A DNA stretch of 64,000 nt from assembly GCF_030518155.1 (NCBI RefSeq), contig NZ_JAULRU010000220.1, positions 102,603-166,602 of the forward strand. Reading direction: 5' to 3'. Positions within the stretch are counted from its first letter, which is position 1. Each line of letters starts with the position of its first letter. Both the position numbers and the translations under genes were made by a program. The stretch is from Gilvimarinus gilvus. GTDB taxonomy: Bacteria; Pseudomonadota; Gammaproteobacteria; Pseudomonadales; Cellvibrionaceae. This document shows, piece by piece, positions 25,750 through 34,104 of this stretch. Below the pieces are notes generated by a model. It saw only the letters and a program-made list of their open reading frames with translations. It did not search any database and had not been told where the DNA came from.

Positions 25750-26502
25750 CTAACCTGTTCCGGCGACACGACATATTTGCACAAAGTGCTCCGGGTCCAG
25801 GCTGGCGCCGCCCACTAGTAATCCATCCACGTGATCAATCGCCAATAGTTCGGCGGCGTTATCTTTTTTAACGCTGCCGCCATAGAGAATTTGCACGCTA
25901 TTCGCGTCCTCTCCCAACATAACGACCAGCTCGTCAAAGATAAACTGATGTACTTCACCGACCACTTCGACACTGGCCGCCCGCCCGGTGCCAATGGCCC
26001 ACACCGGCTCATAGGCAACCGCCAGTGACTGGCCATTCAGGCTCAATCCTTCCAGAGTATGGTGCAGCTGTCGGTACAAAATATCCCGTGTTAGGCCCAT
26101 TTCGTACTGTTGTGCGTTTTCTCCGATACAAATGATAGGCATAACACCAGCAGCCAGAGCTCGCTCTACTTTGGTACGGCAGGATTCACTGTTTTCCAGA
26201 AACACCTGGCGCCGCTCGGAATGCCCAATCAGACAAAACTGACAACCAACCTCTTTTAACATCTGCGCAGAGGTCTCACCGGTAAAGGCGCCCGATTCAA
26301 ACTTACTGACGTTTTGGCTGCCCACCATAATGGGCGAATTGCGTAAAAACGTTACCAGTTCACTGATATAGACATAGGGTGGGGCTATTCCCACCTGAAC
26401 GTTAAAGTTTTGGTTGCGTATGGACGCGACCGAGGTACAAATCAAATCGGTACCGCCATTTAATTTCCAGTTGGCTACAACCAACGGCGCTTTCTTTGTC
26501 AT
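25750..26502 (-). CDS. tpiA: Triosephosphate isomerase
   Basis: Converts dihydroxyacetone phosphate and glyceraldehyde-3-phosphate in glycolysis and gluconeogenesis. All signature residues are present in 250 residues: NWKLNG (Lys), IGHSERR (catalytic His), AYEPVWAIGTG (catalytic Glu and loop 6), ILYGGSVK and LLVGGASL. GGAGGG precedes ATG 26502; the frame reaches 26565 without a ribosome site. In many gammaproteobacteria tpiA sits beside secG and glmM; here it stands alone between a LysR gene and an ECF operon, so a second copy or a moved gene is possible. Confidence 0.95.
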   Translation of the reverse strand: MTKKAPLVVANWKLNGGTDLICTSVASIRNQNFNVQVGIAPPYVYISELVTFLRNSPIMVGSQNVSKFESGAFTGETSAQMLKEVGCQFCLIGHSERRQVFLENSESCRTKVERALAAGVMPIICIGENAQQYEMGLTRDILYRQLHHTLEGLSLNGQSLAVAYEPVWAIGTGRAASVEVVGEVHQFIFDELVVMLGEDANSVQILYGGSVKKDNAAELLAIDHVDGLLVGGASLDPEHFVQICRVAGTG

Positions 26503-26650
26503 AAACCCTCCACGAGGCCGCAATTGGCCCCGAAACCATCCATCCCACATCGACCGCCATACCAATTAAGGTTTTTGGCCTTACCAATATAGGTTAACAC
26601 AGCATTTTGGTATGTCCAATAGTCTTAAAGACCATTTCTACCCTTTAGCG

Positions 26651-26663
26651 TAGCAGGCTGTTG
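26651..26663 (+). repeat. Isolated TAGCAGGCTGTTG end motif
   Basis: The 13-mer is identical to the end motif of the dispersed repeats at 4561 and similar to 44186. The body of the repeat is not present. It lies between tpiA and the sigma gene. Confidence 0.45.
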
Positions 26664-26773
26664 CATCAGATTGACGGCTTTGTGCGTCTTATTATTAACC
26701 GATGGCAACGTTTCGCATCATAAAGCAAAACTATTTGTAACCTTTTTACAGCAGGCACGTTTTAATCAGTAAC

Positions 26774-27283
26774 ATGGAATTTAAATACCGCACATTAGTA
26801 AACCAACATCAACGGCATGTGTATTCATTAGCGAAGCACATGTTGGCTGATGGCGCTGAGGCCGAAGATGTATGCCAGGACGTCTATATTCGTTTGTGGC
26901 AAAACATCGACAAGGTTTCCGAGGAGGCGGCAAGACCTTGGCTACTGCGGGTGACGCGCAATCGCTGTATTGACTACATACGTAAACGGCAGGAGAGCAG
27001 CGAACTACCGGTTACCCTTGAGTGCGAACGCGCCGATGGGCGTCCTGCCAAGGCACTGGCCAATGCGCAACTTAGCCAGTGGCTGAAAGCCTGCATTGGC
27101 AAACTAAAGGAGCCCTATCAAACCATCGTGATATTGGCAGACATTGAACAACTGACAGGCAAGGAAATAGCTCAGCAGGTCCCGAAAACCGAAAATCAAA
27201 TTAAGGTGTATTTACACCGGGGCCGCAAGAAATTAAAAGCCATTTTGCAACACGGGTATTCGCAGCAGGTGGATCATGAGTAA
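26774..27283 (+). CDS. ECF-family RNA polymerase sigma factor
   Basis: A 169-residue ECF sigma factor. Region 2 reads HVYSLAKHMLADGAEAEDVCQDVYIRLWQNI and PWLLRVTRNRCIDYIRKRQ; region 4 reads PYQTIVILADIEQLTGKEIAQQVPKTENQIKVYLHRGRKKL. It is of the ordinary soluble type, unlike the fused protein at 6784. The downstream gene overlaps it by eight bases and encodes a short single-helix membrane protein, the expected anti-sigma partner. Two DUF4252 genes follow in the same direction. Confidence 0.93.
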   Translation: MEFKYRTLVNQHQRHVYSLAKHMLADGAEAEDVCQDVYIRLWQNIDKVSEEAARPWLLRVTRNRCIDYIRKRQESSELPVTLECERADGRPAKALANAQLSQWLKACIGKLKEPYQTIVILADIEQLTGKEIAQQVPKTENQIKVYLHRGRKKLKAILQHGYSQQVDHE

Positions 27284-27680
27284 ACACGTAGATGACAAGC
27301 AGCTAATCGAACGAATTTACTGCGAAGAGATCGAGCAGGAGGATTTTCCGCTGGTAGATGTACCGGAGTCCCTGCATCAGAAACTCTACCACATTCCACG
27401 TCAGCATGGAAAGCAAACCGTTCGCCCACGCTGGCTAAAAATGGCTGGTGTTGCAGCCAGCGTGGTTATGTTTTGCGCGCTCTCGTTCTCACTGAACGAG
27501 AGCTACCAAGAGTACCAATTGCATCAACAGGCGCAACAAGAGGTAAAGCTCGCTTTATTTTATCTCAACAAAGCAAACGAAAAAGCGGCACACAGCATTC
27601 ATAAAGAACTTAAGGAACAACTGCAAAACTCCACAATTGATCCGGTTATTAATACGGTAGTCGACGTAACATCCGGTTAA
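27276..27680 (+). CDS. Putative anti-sigma factor, single membrane helix
   Basis: A 134-residue protein that I do not recognise by family. The N-terminal ~45 residues are cytoplasmic and acidic (CEEIEQEDFPLVDVPE); residues ~52-72 form one helix (MAGVAASVVMFCALSFSL); the rest is a periplasmic helical tail with heptads (QQEVKLALFYLNKANEKAAHSIHKEL). Overlap with the sigma gene by eight bases indicates translational coupling. Anti-sigma function is inferred from position and topology; no zinc-binding H-x-x-x-C-x-x-C motif of the ZAS type is seen. Confidence 0.75.
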   Translation: MSKHVDDKQLIERIYCEEIEQEDFPLVDVPESLHQKLYHIPRQHGKQTVRPRWLKMAGVAASVVMFCALSFSLNESYQEYQLHQQAQQEVKLALFYLNKANEKAAHSIHKELKEQLQNSTIDPVINTVVDVTSG

Positions 27681-27719
27681 AGAAAACTCATTTTTAGTGT
27701 ATAGCGCGAGGTTAAGCGT

Positions 27720-28262
27720 ATGAAAAGTTTCAAAAAATCATTATCAACATTGTATTCTGGGGCAGTATTGGCCAGCGCACTGCTCGTCAGCGTCGCGGCA
27801 GGCGCAAGCCCTGCGGGTAGCATAGATTTCGCTGACCTATCCAGCGCGTATGGTGAGGCCAAAGTTGAAATCAACCTGCCCAAGTCGCTAATCAATATGG
27901 TAGGCACCCTGTCTCAACAAGAAGACCCCGAAATTGCCAATGTATTGAATGGTGTTGATTTCATTAAGGTGCGTGTTTATCAACTCAATGGCGAGGCGGA
28001 AGCCGCTCTCAAAACACTCGACACGGTCACAAGCAATATTCGCAAACTTGACTGGCAACCTATTGTTAGTGTCAACGAAGAGAAAGAAAAGGTAAGAATT
28101 TTTTCTAAGATGACTGAAAACGTTATGGATGGCTTAGTGGTTATGGTCGTTGACGAAAACGGCCCCGGCGAAGCGGTATTTATTAATATTGTTGGCCAAA
28201 TTGACCCCAATAAAGTCGGCGCCATCGCCAATAGCATGAACATCGATCTGGGAGATATCTAA
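27720..28262 (+). CDS. DUF4252 family exported protein
   Basis: A 180-residue protein with a signal peptide (VAAGASPAG). The mature part has KVEINLPKSLINM, FIKVRVYQL, DWQPIVSVNEEKEKVRIFSKM and GLVVMVVDENGPGEAVFINIVGQID, the DUF4252 pattern. Start 27720 follows GAGG. It is followed immediately by a second, diverged DUF4252 gene, stop and start sharing one base. Such proteins are recurrent neighbours of ECF operons in Bacteroidetes and Gammaproteobacteria; the molecular role is unknown. Confidence 0.88.
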   Translation: MKSFKKSLSTLYSGAVLASALLVSVAAGASPAGSIDFADLSSAYGEAKVEINLPKSLINMVGTLSQQEDPEIANVLNGVDFIKVRVYQLNGEAEAALKTLDTVTSNIRKLDWQPIVSVNEEKEKVRIFSKMTENVMDGLVVMVVDENGPGEAVFINIVGQIDPNKVGAIANSMNIDLGDI

Positions 28263-28786
28263 TGAAAAAGTTACTCATAACCGTTATAGGGTTTGTGCTC
28301 GTAGTGGGAGCGGGAGTTGCAATCGCCACCGCGAAGTCCGGCCCAGACCAAAGCCATGTCGGCTACGCTAACTACAGTTTGGATAACGTTAAGGGGCTAA
28401 AAAGCAAACTTTCACTGAACTTGGGCAGCTGGACTCTTAAACCTCTAATTTGGGCTGCCAGCCAAAGCGATTCCGAAGAAGCTAAATTCTTGGACAATAT
28501 CAGTGGGCTGGATGTGAATTTTTACGATGTGAACGCGCCAACTGAAGTCATCACGAGTCAACTAGGCAACTCACTGAGTGCTCTTGAGGCTAATGGCTGG
28601 GAGAAAATTGTCGCTGTCAATGACGCAAAGGAATATGTTCGAATTCTCACTCTCACCGACGGCGACGTATTCAAAGGGGTATTGATTTCGGTCATTAACG
28701 AACGCGAGGCCATTTTCATCAACGTGACCGGCAGTCTACACAACGACGATCTACAACACCTGGTGGCAATGAGCAACGAATGGTAA
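28262..28786 (+). CDS. Second DUF4252-like exported protein
   Basis: A 174-residue paralogue of the preceding gene with a signal peptide and the same order of motifs (KSKLSLNLGSW, GLDVNFYDV, GWEKIVAVNDAKEYVRILTL, GVLISVINEREAIFINVTGSLH). Sequence is only moderately similar to its neighbour, so the duplication is old. Its ATG overlaps the previous stop (TAATG). A strong terminator follows. Together they look like the targets of the sigma/anti-sigma pair, but that is inferred. Confidence 0.85.
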   Translation: MKKLLITVIGFVLVVGAGVAIATAKSGPDQSHVGYANYSLDNVKGLKSKLSLNLGSWTLKPLIWAASQSDSEEAKFLDNISGLDVNFYDVNAPTEVITSQLGNSLSALEANGWEKIVAVNDAKEYVRILTLTDGDVFKGVLISVINEREAIFINVTGSLHNDDLQHLVAMSNEW

Positions 28787-28795
28787 GTGCGCACT

Positions 28796-28821
28796 AAAAA
28801 GGGAGCCGAAGCTCCCTTTTT
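28796..28821 (+). terminator. Rho-independent terminator of the ECF operon
   Basis: AAAAAGGGAGC and GCTCCCTTTTT pair around CGAA: an 11-bp stem, tetraloop and T-run, ten bases past the last stop. A bidirectional effect on the convergent GH5 gene is possible. Confidence 0.93.
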
Positions 28822-28874
28822 AGGTACATATTCAAGTACTAATTTTTAACACTTTTTCGTGCGTACTTTTACCG

Positions 28875-30026
28875 TTACTGGGCGTTCAAATCAGTCATTA
28901 CCTTTTTAAAGAACGCGCCCTGCTCGGAAGGCGTAAAATCCCAATCATTGATAAGCGTAGGCGACCAGTCTGGATCAAATACCCAGGCGGTCCAGGCGAT
29001 ATCCCGCGCTTCCATAAACTCAACAATTTGCGGGCCGTAGGTGCCTTCATCGTGAATAACGGGCACATGAGCGCCATAACCATCCGCACGAACCCAACCC
29101 AGCTCAGTTGCCATGACCGGATAATTTTCGGCAACGTAGCCCCAGGTTTCTTGCCATAAAGCAAAAAAGTTTTCCTTAGACTTTACCTCGGGTTTGGCTT
29201 TTTGCGGGTAGGGGTGAATGGTATAGGCAATACCCTCACGACGCACTGGTGCATCGGCGACCATAGTTAAATCATAGGCCCAGTTGAAACCAGACACCAG
29301 TGGAATGACGTTTTTGTCGTAGACGTAAATCAAATCGATGAGTTCTTCATGAATGGCCCGAAGCCCTTCCCAGCTCGCCTTACCCAAGGACTCCGCGCCA
29401 TTGCCAATAAAATCGTGGGTGGGTTCGTTGAGAAGCTCATAGACTGCAATAGTTGGTACACCGCGATAGCGTAAAGCAACCGACTGCCAGAACTCACGGG
29501 TTTCATCCATGTTGGTGACGTACATGGGATGCTGATACAGAGCCGACTGTATATTACCGATAATGTGCCAATCGAGAATCAAGTACATATTGTGCGCATT
29601 GGCCCAACGTACCGCTTCATCAATACGCTCGAAATACCAATCTTTGCCTTGACGGCGCCACCCTAGCGGGTGCACAGGAATCCGTACAACATTAGCCCCC
29701 CAGGCCGCCACTTCGGCAAAAATACGCTCGTCCCATCGGTTGTCGTAAGCGAGCTTGGCCGGATCGGCGATATTGACGCCACGCAGTACAAAAGTGTTAC
29801 CACTTTCATCGACCACCTTTGCACCGGCAACCGACAAGACATCCTGTTCATTGACAAGCGTTGCGGTATCAAAGCTCTGGGGATAGGGAATATTCCAGAA
29901 TTCGGCTGAAGACTCCTGCGCACTGGAAAATCCGTGATTCTGGGTTGATTTATGCTCAGGCGATGTCGAACAGGCGGTTAACAGCGACACTAATACTAAC
30001 GCCAAGCAAGGGAGGTTTACATTCAT
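28875..30026 (-). CDS. GH5-family glycoside hydrolase lipoprotein
   Basis: A 383-residue secreted endo-glycanase. The lipoprotein signal ends LLTACS. The barrel holds VVRIPVHPLGW, LILDWH, YELLNEPTHDF (acid/base Glu, near residue 190), YTIHPYP and ATELGW (nucleophile Glu, near 308), the GH5 order. GH5 contains cellulases, mannanases and other beta-glycanases; the subfamily cannot be read here. ATG 30026 has AGGTGA upstream. It is a periplasmic or cell-surface lipoprotein, acting with the GH31/six-hairpin enzymes downstream by inference. Confidence 0.88.
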   Translation of the reverse strand: MNVNLPCLALVLVSLLTACSTSPEHKSTQNHGFSSAQESSAEFWNIPYPQSFDTATLVNEQDVLSVAGAKVVDESGNTFVLRGVNIADPAKLAYDNRWDERIFAEVAAWGANVVRIPVHPLGWRRQGKDWYFERIDEAVRWANAHNMYLILDWHIIGNIQSALYQHPMYVTNMDETREFWQSVALRYRGVPTIAVYELLNEPTHDFIGNGAESLGKASWEGLRAIHEELIDLIYVYDKNVIPLVSGFNWAYDLTMVADAPVRREGIAYTIHPYPQKAKPEVKSKENFFALWQETWGYVAENYPVMATELGWVRADGYGAHVPVIHDEGTYGPQIVEFMEARDIAWTAWVFDPDWSPTLINDWDFTPSEQGAFFKKVMTDLNAQ

Positions 30027-30058
30027 AAGTCACCTACATTTATATTATTATTTAACCC

Positions 30059-30098
30059 GCTATAAATTGGATTACTGTTTTGCAACCCGATTTATAGC
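30059..30098 (-). terminator. Possible hairpin downstream of the PBP7-like gene
   Basis: GCTATAAAT (30059-30067) and ATTTATAGC (30090-30098) are perfect complements with a 22-base loop, past the stop of the endopeptidase gene and before the GH5 start. The A/T-rich stem is weak. Confidence 0.3.
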
Positions 30099-30190
30099 GC
30101 AACAGCGGGCTGTCTGCAAATGATGTGTGCGGAACAATGGATCTGAAAGCCACTGACCACACCGACAATGACTGAGTTAAAGCGTTTACC

Positions 30191-31093
30191 TCAGTCCTGA
30201 GCGATCTGCACAACCGAGAGCTTTTGCGCCTTATCTTTCTCATACTGGGCCGCAGCTCCGGCTATACGGCCACTTGCAGTTCCACTTAACCAACGTCGTG
30301 TGCGACCAGCATCTCCCAGCGGAGTGCGCTTGCCAAAAGAGTCGAGAAAGACAAACGCTGTCGGCTTGTTTTGGACATTGGCCACCATGACTAAGCAGCG
30401 GCCCGCTTCGCTCAAATAACCCGTTTTGCTCAGAAGCACATCCCAACGGGAGCTGCGCACCAGAGGATTCGTGTTGGCGTAATACAGAGAGTAACCGGGG
30501 TGGGTAAACCACACATCGTGCTTGGCACTGGTACTGGCGTTGCGAATCTCCTCATAACCATACGCCGCCGTCAGCATGGTCACTAAATCATCGGCGCTAG
30601 AGACGTTCTCGATTGACAGGCCACTGGAGTCTACAAACTGCGTATTCTCCATACCCAGTGCTTGCGCCTTGTCGTTCATAGCCTGAATAAACGCGTCATA
30701 ACCCTGAGGGTGGTGCCATGCCAACAAATAGGCTGCGTAGTTCTCCGAGGACATAACCGCTATGTGTAATAAATCTTTGCGTTTGGCGCGCGAGCCTGGC
30801 CGAATTCTGGAATAAGCGTTGGCCGCGGCAGGAAAGTGCCGTTTGGTCACCTCTAGGCGCTCGTTTAAATCAGCTCCCGAATCCAACACAACCATTGCGG
30901 TCATAAGCTTGGTAACAGAGGCAATTGGCACCACCCAATCGGCGCGCTTCTCGTACAAAGCGCTCCCATCGTTGACCGAAGCCACCTTGGCACTTACCGA
31001 CGCCAATTGCAGATTATCGGGGTTCGGCGGCTCAGCGTGAGCGTTAAAACAGAAAACCCAACCTGCAAGCAAGAAAATGAGTAAATTGCGCAA
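30191..31093 (-). CDS. pbpG: D-alanyl-D-alanine endopeptidase, PBP7 type
   Basis: A penicillin-binding protein that cleaves D-Ala-meso-DAP cross-links in peptidoglycan. The active-site set is SVTK (Ser nucleophile), SEN (in SSENYAAYL) and KTG (SKTGYLSEAG), in the S11 peptidase order. A signal peptide ends near NAHAEPP. The start is best placed at TTG 31093 (AGGATC upstream, LRNLLIFLL signal), because the open frame beyond it to 31162 has no signal-like start; a longer N-terminus cannot be excluded. Gene symbol reflects family rather than proven function. Confidence 0.9.
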   Translation of the reverse strand: MRNLLIFLLAGWVFCFNAHAEPPNPDNLQLASVSAKVASVNDGSALYEKRADWVVPIASVTKLMTAMVVLDSGADLNERLEVTKRHFPAAANAYSRIRPGSRAKRKDLLHIAVMSSENYAAYLLAWHHPQGYDAFIQAMNDKAQALGMENTQFVDSSGLSIENVSSADDLVTMLTAAYGYEEIRNASTSAKHDVWFTHPGYSLYYANTNPLVRSSRWDVLLSKTGYLSEAGRCLVMVANVQNKPTAFVFLDSFGKRTPLGDAGRTRRWLSGTASGRIAGAAAQYEKDKAQKLSVVQIAQD

Positions 31094-31334
31094 AATTTCC
31101 GATCCTAATTCTTTTCTTTTCAACTGTCTGCCAAGGCAACAGGGTAGCACGAAATGGCACATTAAATAGCATGAAGCACTGCATTATTGCGCCAGTGTGA
31201 CGCGCAACGGCCGCGGCTGGAGCCAACAACGCCAACTGGACCGCACTTGTGCAATGCCTGTCATATCCGATTCACTAATATTCCGCTAATATAACGGTTT
31301 TAGCGGTTATTTCCTCACTATGGAGTATAAGGAT

Positions 31335-31775
31335 ATGAAGCGACTTTTGCTTGTGTGTGTGTGTTTGTTTGTAGGCGTCAATGCCAGTGCTTTAGATTTG
31401 CAAGATGTAGGAAACCAACTATCGGGCTCTGAAACTTCGGCGCCAGAGAGCTTAATTTCATCGCTGACCGAACAATTTGGGATCACCTCAGATCAGGCCA
31501 TTGGCGGCACATCGGCTCTGGTAGCGATGGCAGCTAACAACCTATCCGATGACAGTGCATCGCAGTTGACAGACATCATTCCCACTAGCGGTGGCGGCTT
31601 GACGGACACTCTGATTAAGCAGGTCACCAGTATGGAAAGTGTACGCAGTGCCTTCGACACATTAGGCATGGACCCGGCGCTGGTGGAGCAGTTCACTCCC
31701 GTAGTATTGGACTATGTCAGCAGTAATGGTGGTAAAGAATTACTGGGTCAATTAACGTCACTTTGGGGCGGTTAA
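31335..31775 (+). CDS. DUF2780 exported protein
   Basis: A 146-residue protein with a signal peptide (MKRLLLVCVCLFVGVNASA). The mature part contains LISSLTEQFGITSDQAIGGTSALVAMA, VRSAFDTLGMDPALVEQFTPVVLDYV and KELLGQL, the DUF2780 (VcgC/VcgE-like) pattern of short helices. The start at 31335 follows AAGGAT; an in-frame ATG at 31320 is less likely. Role unknown. Convergent with the GH31 gene. Confidence 0.85.
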   Translation: MKRLLLVCVCLFVGVNASALDLQDVGNQLSGSETSAPESLISSLTEQFGITSDQAIGGTSALVAMAANNLSDDSASQLTDIIPTSGGGLTDTLIKQVTSMESVRSAFDTLGMDPALVEQFTPVVLDYVSSNGGKELLGQLTSLWGG

Positions 31776-31786
31776 CTTGCTCAAGG

Positions 31787-31814
31787 CCGGGGCAAGGCAA
31801 GCGCCCTGCCCCGG
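31787..31814. terminator. GC-rich hairpin between convergent genes
   Basis: A 12-bp stem (CCGGGGCAAGGC with GCCCTGCCCCGG, one mismatch) and loop AAGC between the DUF2780 and GH31 stops. No T-run on either side, so it may act with Rho or as a processing stop. Confidence 0.6.
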
Positions 31815-31837
31815 TTACTCCCTCGCCCCCCGAAGAA

Positions 31838-34093
31838 CTACCAGCTAAGCTGCAACTGAGTTGACTTGCCGGCGGGCAGATTAAATCGGTAGCCGGCCTC
31901 AGGTAAATCACTCTCCATCGTCACAGCCTGGCCGTTTAGCGTTGCTTTTTGCGCTGGCTGCTCCAGATAAACCACAACGTGTGCGCGATGCTGTAACTCA
32001 GGCGCGGTAAATTCCAGTGACGCTTTGCCACTTTTAAGCAACATGGGTTTGACTGCATCGCCATCGTGCATATCGACATACTCGAATTTTTCACGCTGCC
32101 CCGCCTGCCCCGGTGTAACATGAATCACCAGCTCAGGGGCACTTAGTTCACCTTGCCAGCGCTTAGCGCTGCCGCGGTATACATCACCCGTTACGTAGAT
32201 ACTGCCCGCTTTGACAAAAACGGGAATGTGATCAGCAACCAACGGCCAATTGACGGTCGCCGGCCCTTGAATCACTTTGCCCGGCTCATAATAAGAGCGC
32301 CACTTGCCGTTGGGGAAATAGATCGAGCGCGCTTTCGCATTTTCTGTAAACACCGGCGCCACTAAAAAAGCATCGCCAAACACGTACTGATCCCATAGGG
32401 TGTAGGTATTCTCATCGTGCAAATACTGATACGCCATAGGCTTCATCAATACGCCTTGCTGTGCCGAGCGGTTCGCTAATGAGTAATTGTATGGCAGTAA
32501 CTCCATACGCTTTGTTGCCGCATTGCGAAACACCGACTGCAGATCTTTTGAGTATTTCCAGGGCGGGCGATCCTCTCCCTGGCCCGCAATACCATCGAGC
32601 TTAACCTCGAACATGCCGCTCCAGCTACTCCATTGTAACCAGCGCGCGTAGAGCTGCTCGTCAATACGACCATCGCCAAGGTACCCGCCGGTATCAGAGC
32701 CCCACACCGGAAAGCCCATAAAACCCACACGAATGGCGTTTGCCATATTGCTCGCCATGCCCTGCCAGTTAGGTCTGACATCGCCGCCCCATACAGCACT
32801 TAAGTAAGGCTGTGAACGGTGGTAAGCCGAGCGTGCAAAGTTAAATTGATCATCGCCATGATGGCTGCGTAAAAATTCATCAATGACTTTTGAATACAAA
32901 TACACATAGTGGTTGCGCGATTGAGATTCGCTCGTTTCCTTGTGCCACTTAGCGGTCACTGGGAAATTTTCATCGGCGCGATCCATTTTATGCCCCTGCA
33001 CCCCAACCTTGTATTGCAGTTCAGTCAGGCGATGTTTAAATTCCTTAAGCGCGGCGGGGTGAGTTAAATCTATATAGCTGCGGTGATTGGGAAGCAAACC
33101 CGGGAAATCCAGGTCACCAAATGTCATTGGACCAACCCAGCTCATAAACGCCATACCGAAATCGTCATTAATGGTCTTAATCCATTGCTCGGGGTTTTCA
33201 AACCCTTCGGCAAAATTCATTTTTGACCACTTGTGTCCGCCATCGCTATAGGGGCGATCGACAAATGTTGCGGTCAGGGGAATTTCCAGCCCAGCAAAGC
33301 GAGACAAATCATCAATAATTTGATCTTTCCCTCCCCCATTATGATCGCGCCACACTACTGGCCCTAATGCCCAGGCTGGAACGTTTTTGGGATCGCCAAT
33401 AATGTCGTAGTAACGCTGATGTATCGCCACACCATCTTTGCCGTGAATGACATACCAATCCAATGCATCAGTCTGGTGATAGATTTGCGTCTCACCATTC
33501 ACCCCCAACCGATACTGTCCCTTGCTAAAACTGTCGAAAAAACTCGCATAGCCTGCACTGCTCATATAAAAGGCCGAGTAGGCCGACGCGTAGTTCTCAC
33601 CATAGTCTCTTTCGCCAAGGGCGTAGACTTCGACATCTACGGTTTGCCCACGCAAATCCGGGTTTTTCTTGTTAGCGGGGTATAGTTTTTCAATCAGTCC
33701 GAAGTAGTGCTCATCCTGATCCTTAAGGGTGATCGTTATATGATTAAAAGTGTCGTGCTGCGTCTGAAACCGAAATTTTCCATTATCAAACGAAACCTTA
33801 ACGTCCACCTTGCCTGGAAAATTCTGGCTATAGCCATCACCGCTCGCCAGAGCCAGTGTCACATCAAGGGAATTGCCAGACTTTTTGATACTGTCGATGC
33901 TTGTTTCGATAAAATTAAAACTGAAACCGGTAATCTCGGCATAGGTATCGCCGCGAAAATTAAGCAATATTGTTTGATCTTTATTCTGCAGGCCATAGTC
34001 ACCCCATTTCCATTGCTCATCCGCCTGAGTGATACTACTTAAGGCAAGCACAAAGAGCATAACAGCCCCTTTAATACTAGAGTGAACACACAT
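31838..34093 (-). CDS. GH31-family alpha-glycosidase
   Basis: A 751-residue exported enzyme: signal peptide (SSITQAD), an N-terminal beta-sandwich (~30-230), the TIM barrel (~235-560) and C-terminal beta domains. Barrel landmarks are PAWALGPVVWRDH, HKMDRADENFP (candidate nucleophile Asp), ARSAYHRSQPYLSAVWGGD (candidate acid/base region) and VWGSDTGGYLG. The variant K-M-D-R-A-D-E differs from the classic D-M-N-E, so the subfamily may not be an alpha-glucosidase. GGAGA precedes ATG 34093. It is 11 bases from the next glycosidase gene, so a two-gene operon is likely. Confidence 0.9.
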   Translation of the reverse strand: MCVHSSIKGAVMLFVLALSSITQADEQWKWGDYGLQNKDQTILLNFRGDTYAEITGFSFNFIETSIDSIKKSGNSLDVTLALASGDGYSQNFPGKVDVKVSFDNGKFRFQTQHDTFNHITITLKDQDEHYFGLIEKLYPANKKNPDLRGQTVDVEVYALGERDYGENYASAYSAFYMSSAGYASFFDSFSKGQYRLGVNGETQIYHQTDALDWYVIHGKDGVAIHQRYYDIIGDPKNVPAWALGPVVWRDHNGGGKDQIIDDLSRFAGLEIPLTATFVDRPYSDGGHKWSKMNFAEGFENPEQWIKTINDDFGMAFMSWVGPMTFGDLDFPGLLPNHRSYIDLTHPAALKEFKHRLTELQYKVGVQGHKMDRADENFPVTAKWHKETSESQSRNHYVYLYSKVIDEFLRSHHGDDQFNFARSAYHRSQPYLSAVWGGDVRPNWQGMASNMANAIRVGFMGFPVWGSDTGGYLGDGRIDEQLYARWLQWSSWSGMFEVKLDGIAGQGEDRPPWKYSKDLQSVFRNAATKRMELLPYNYSLANRSAQQGVLMKPMAYQYLHDENTYTLWDQYVFGDAFLVAPVFTENAKARSIYFPNGKWRSYYEPGKVIQGPATVNWPLVADHIPVFVKAGSIYVTGDVYRGSAKRWQGELSAPELVIHVTPGQAGQREKFEYVDMHDGDAVKPMLLKSGKASLEFTAPELQHRAHVVVYLEQPAQKATLNGQAVTMESDLPEAGYRFNLPAGKSTQLQLSW

Positions 34094-34104
34094 AACAATC
34101 TCCG

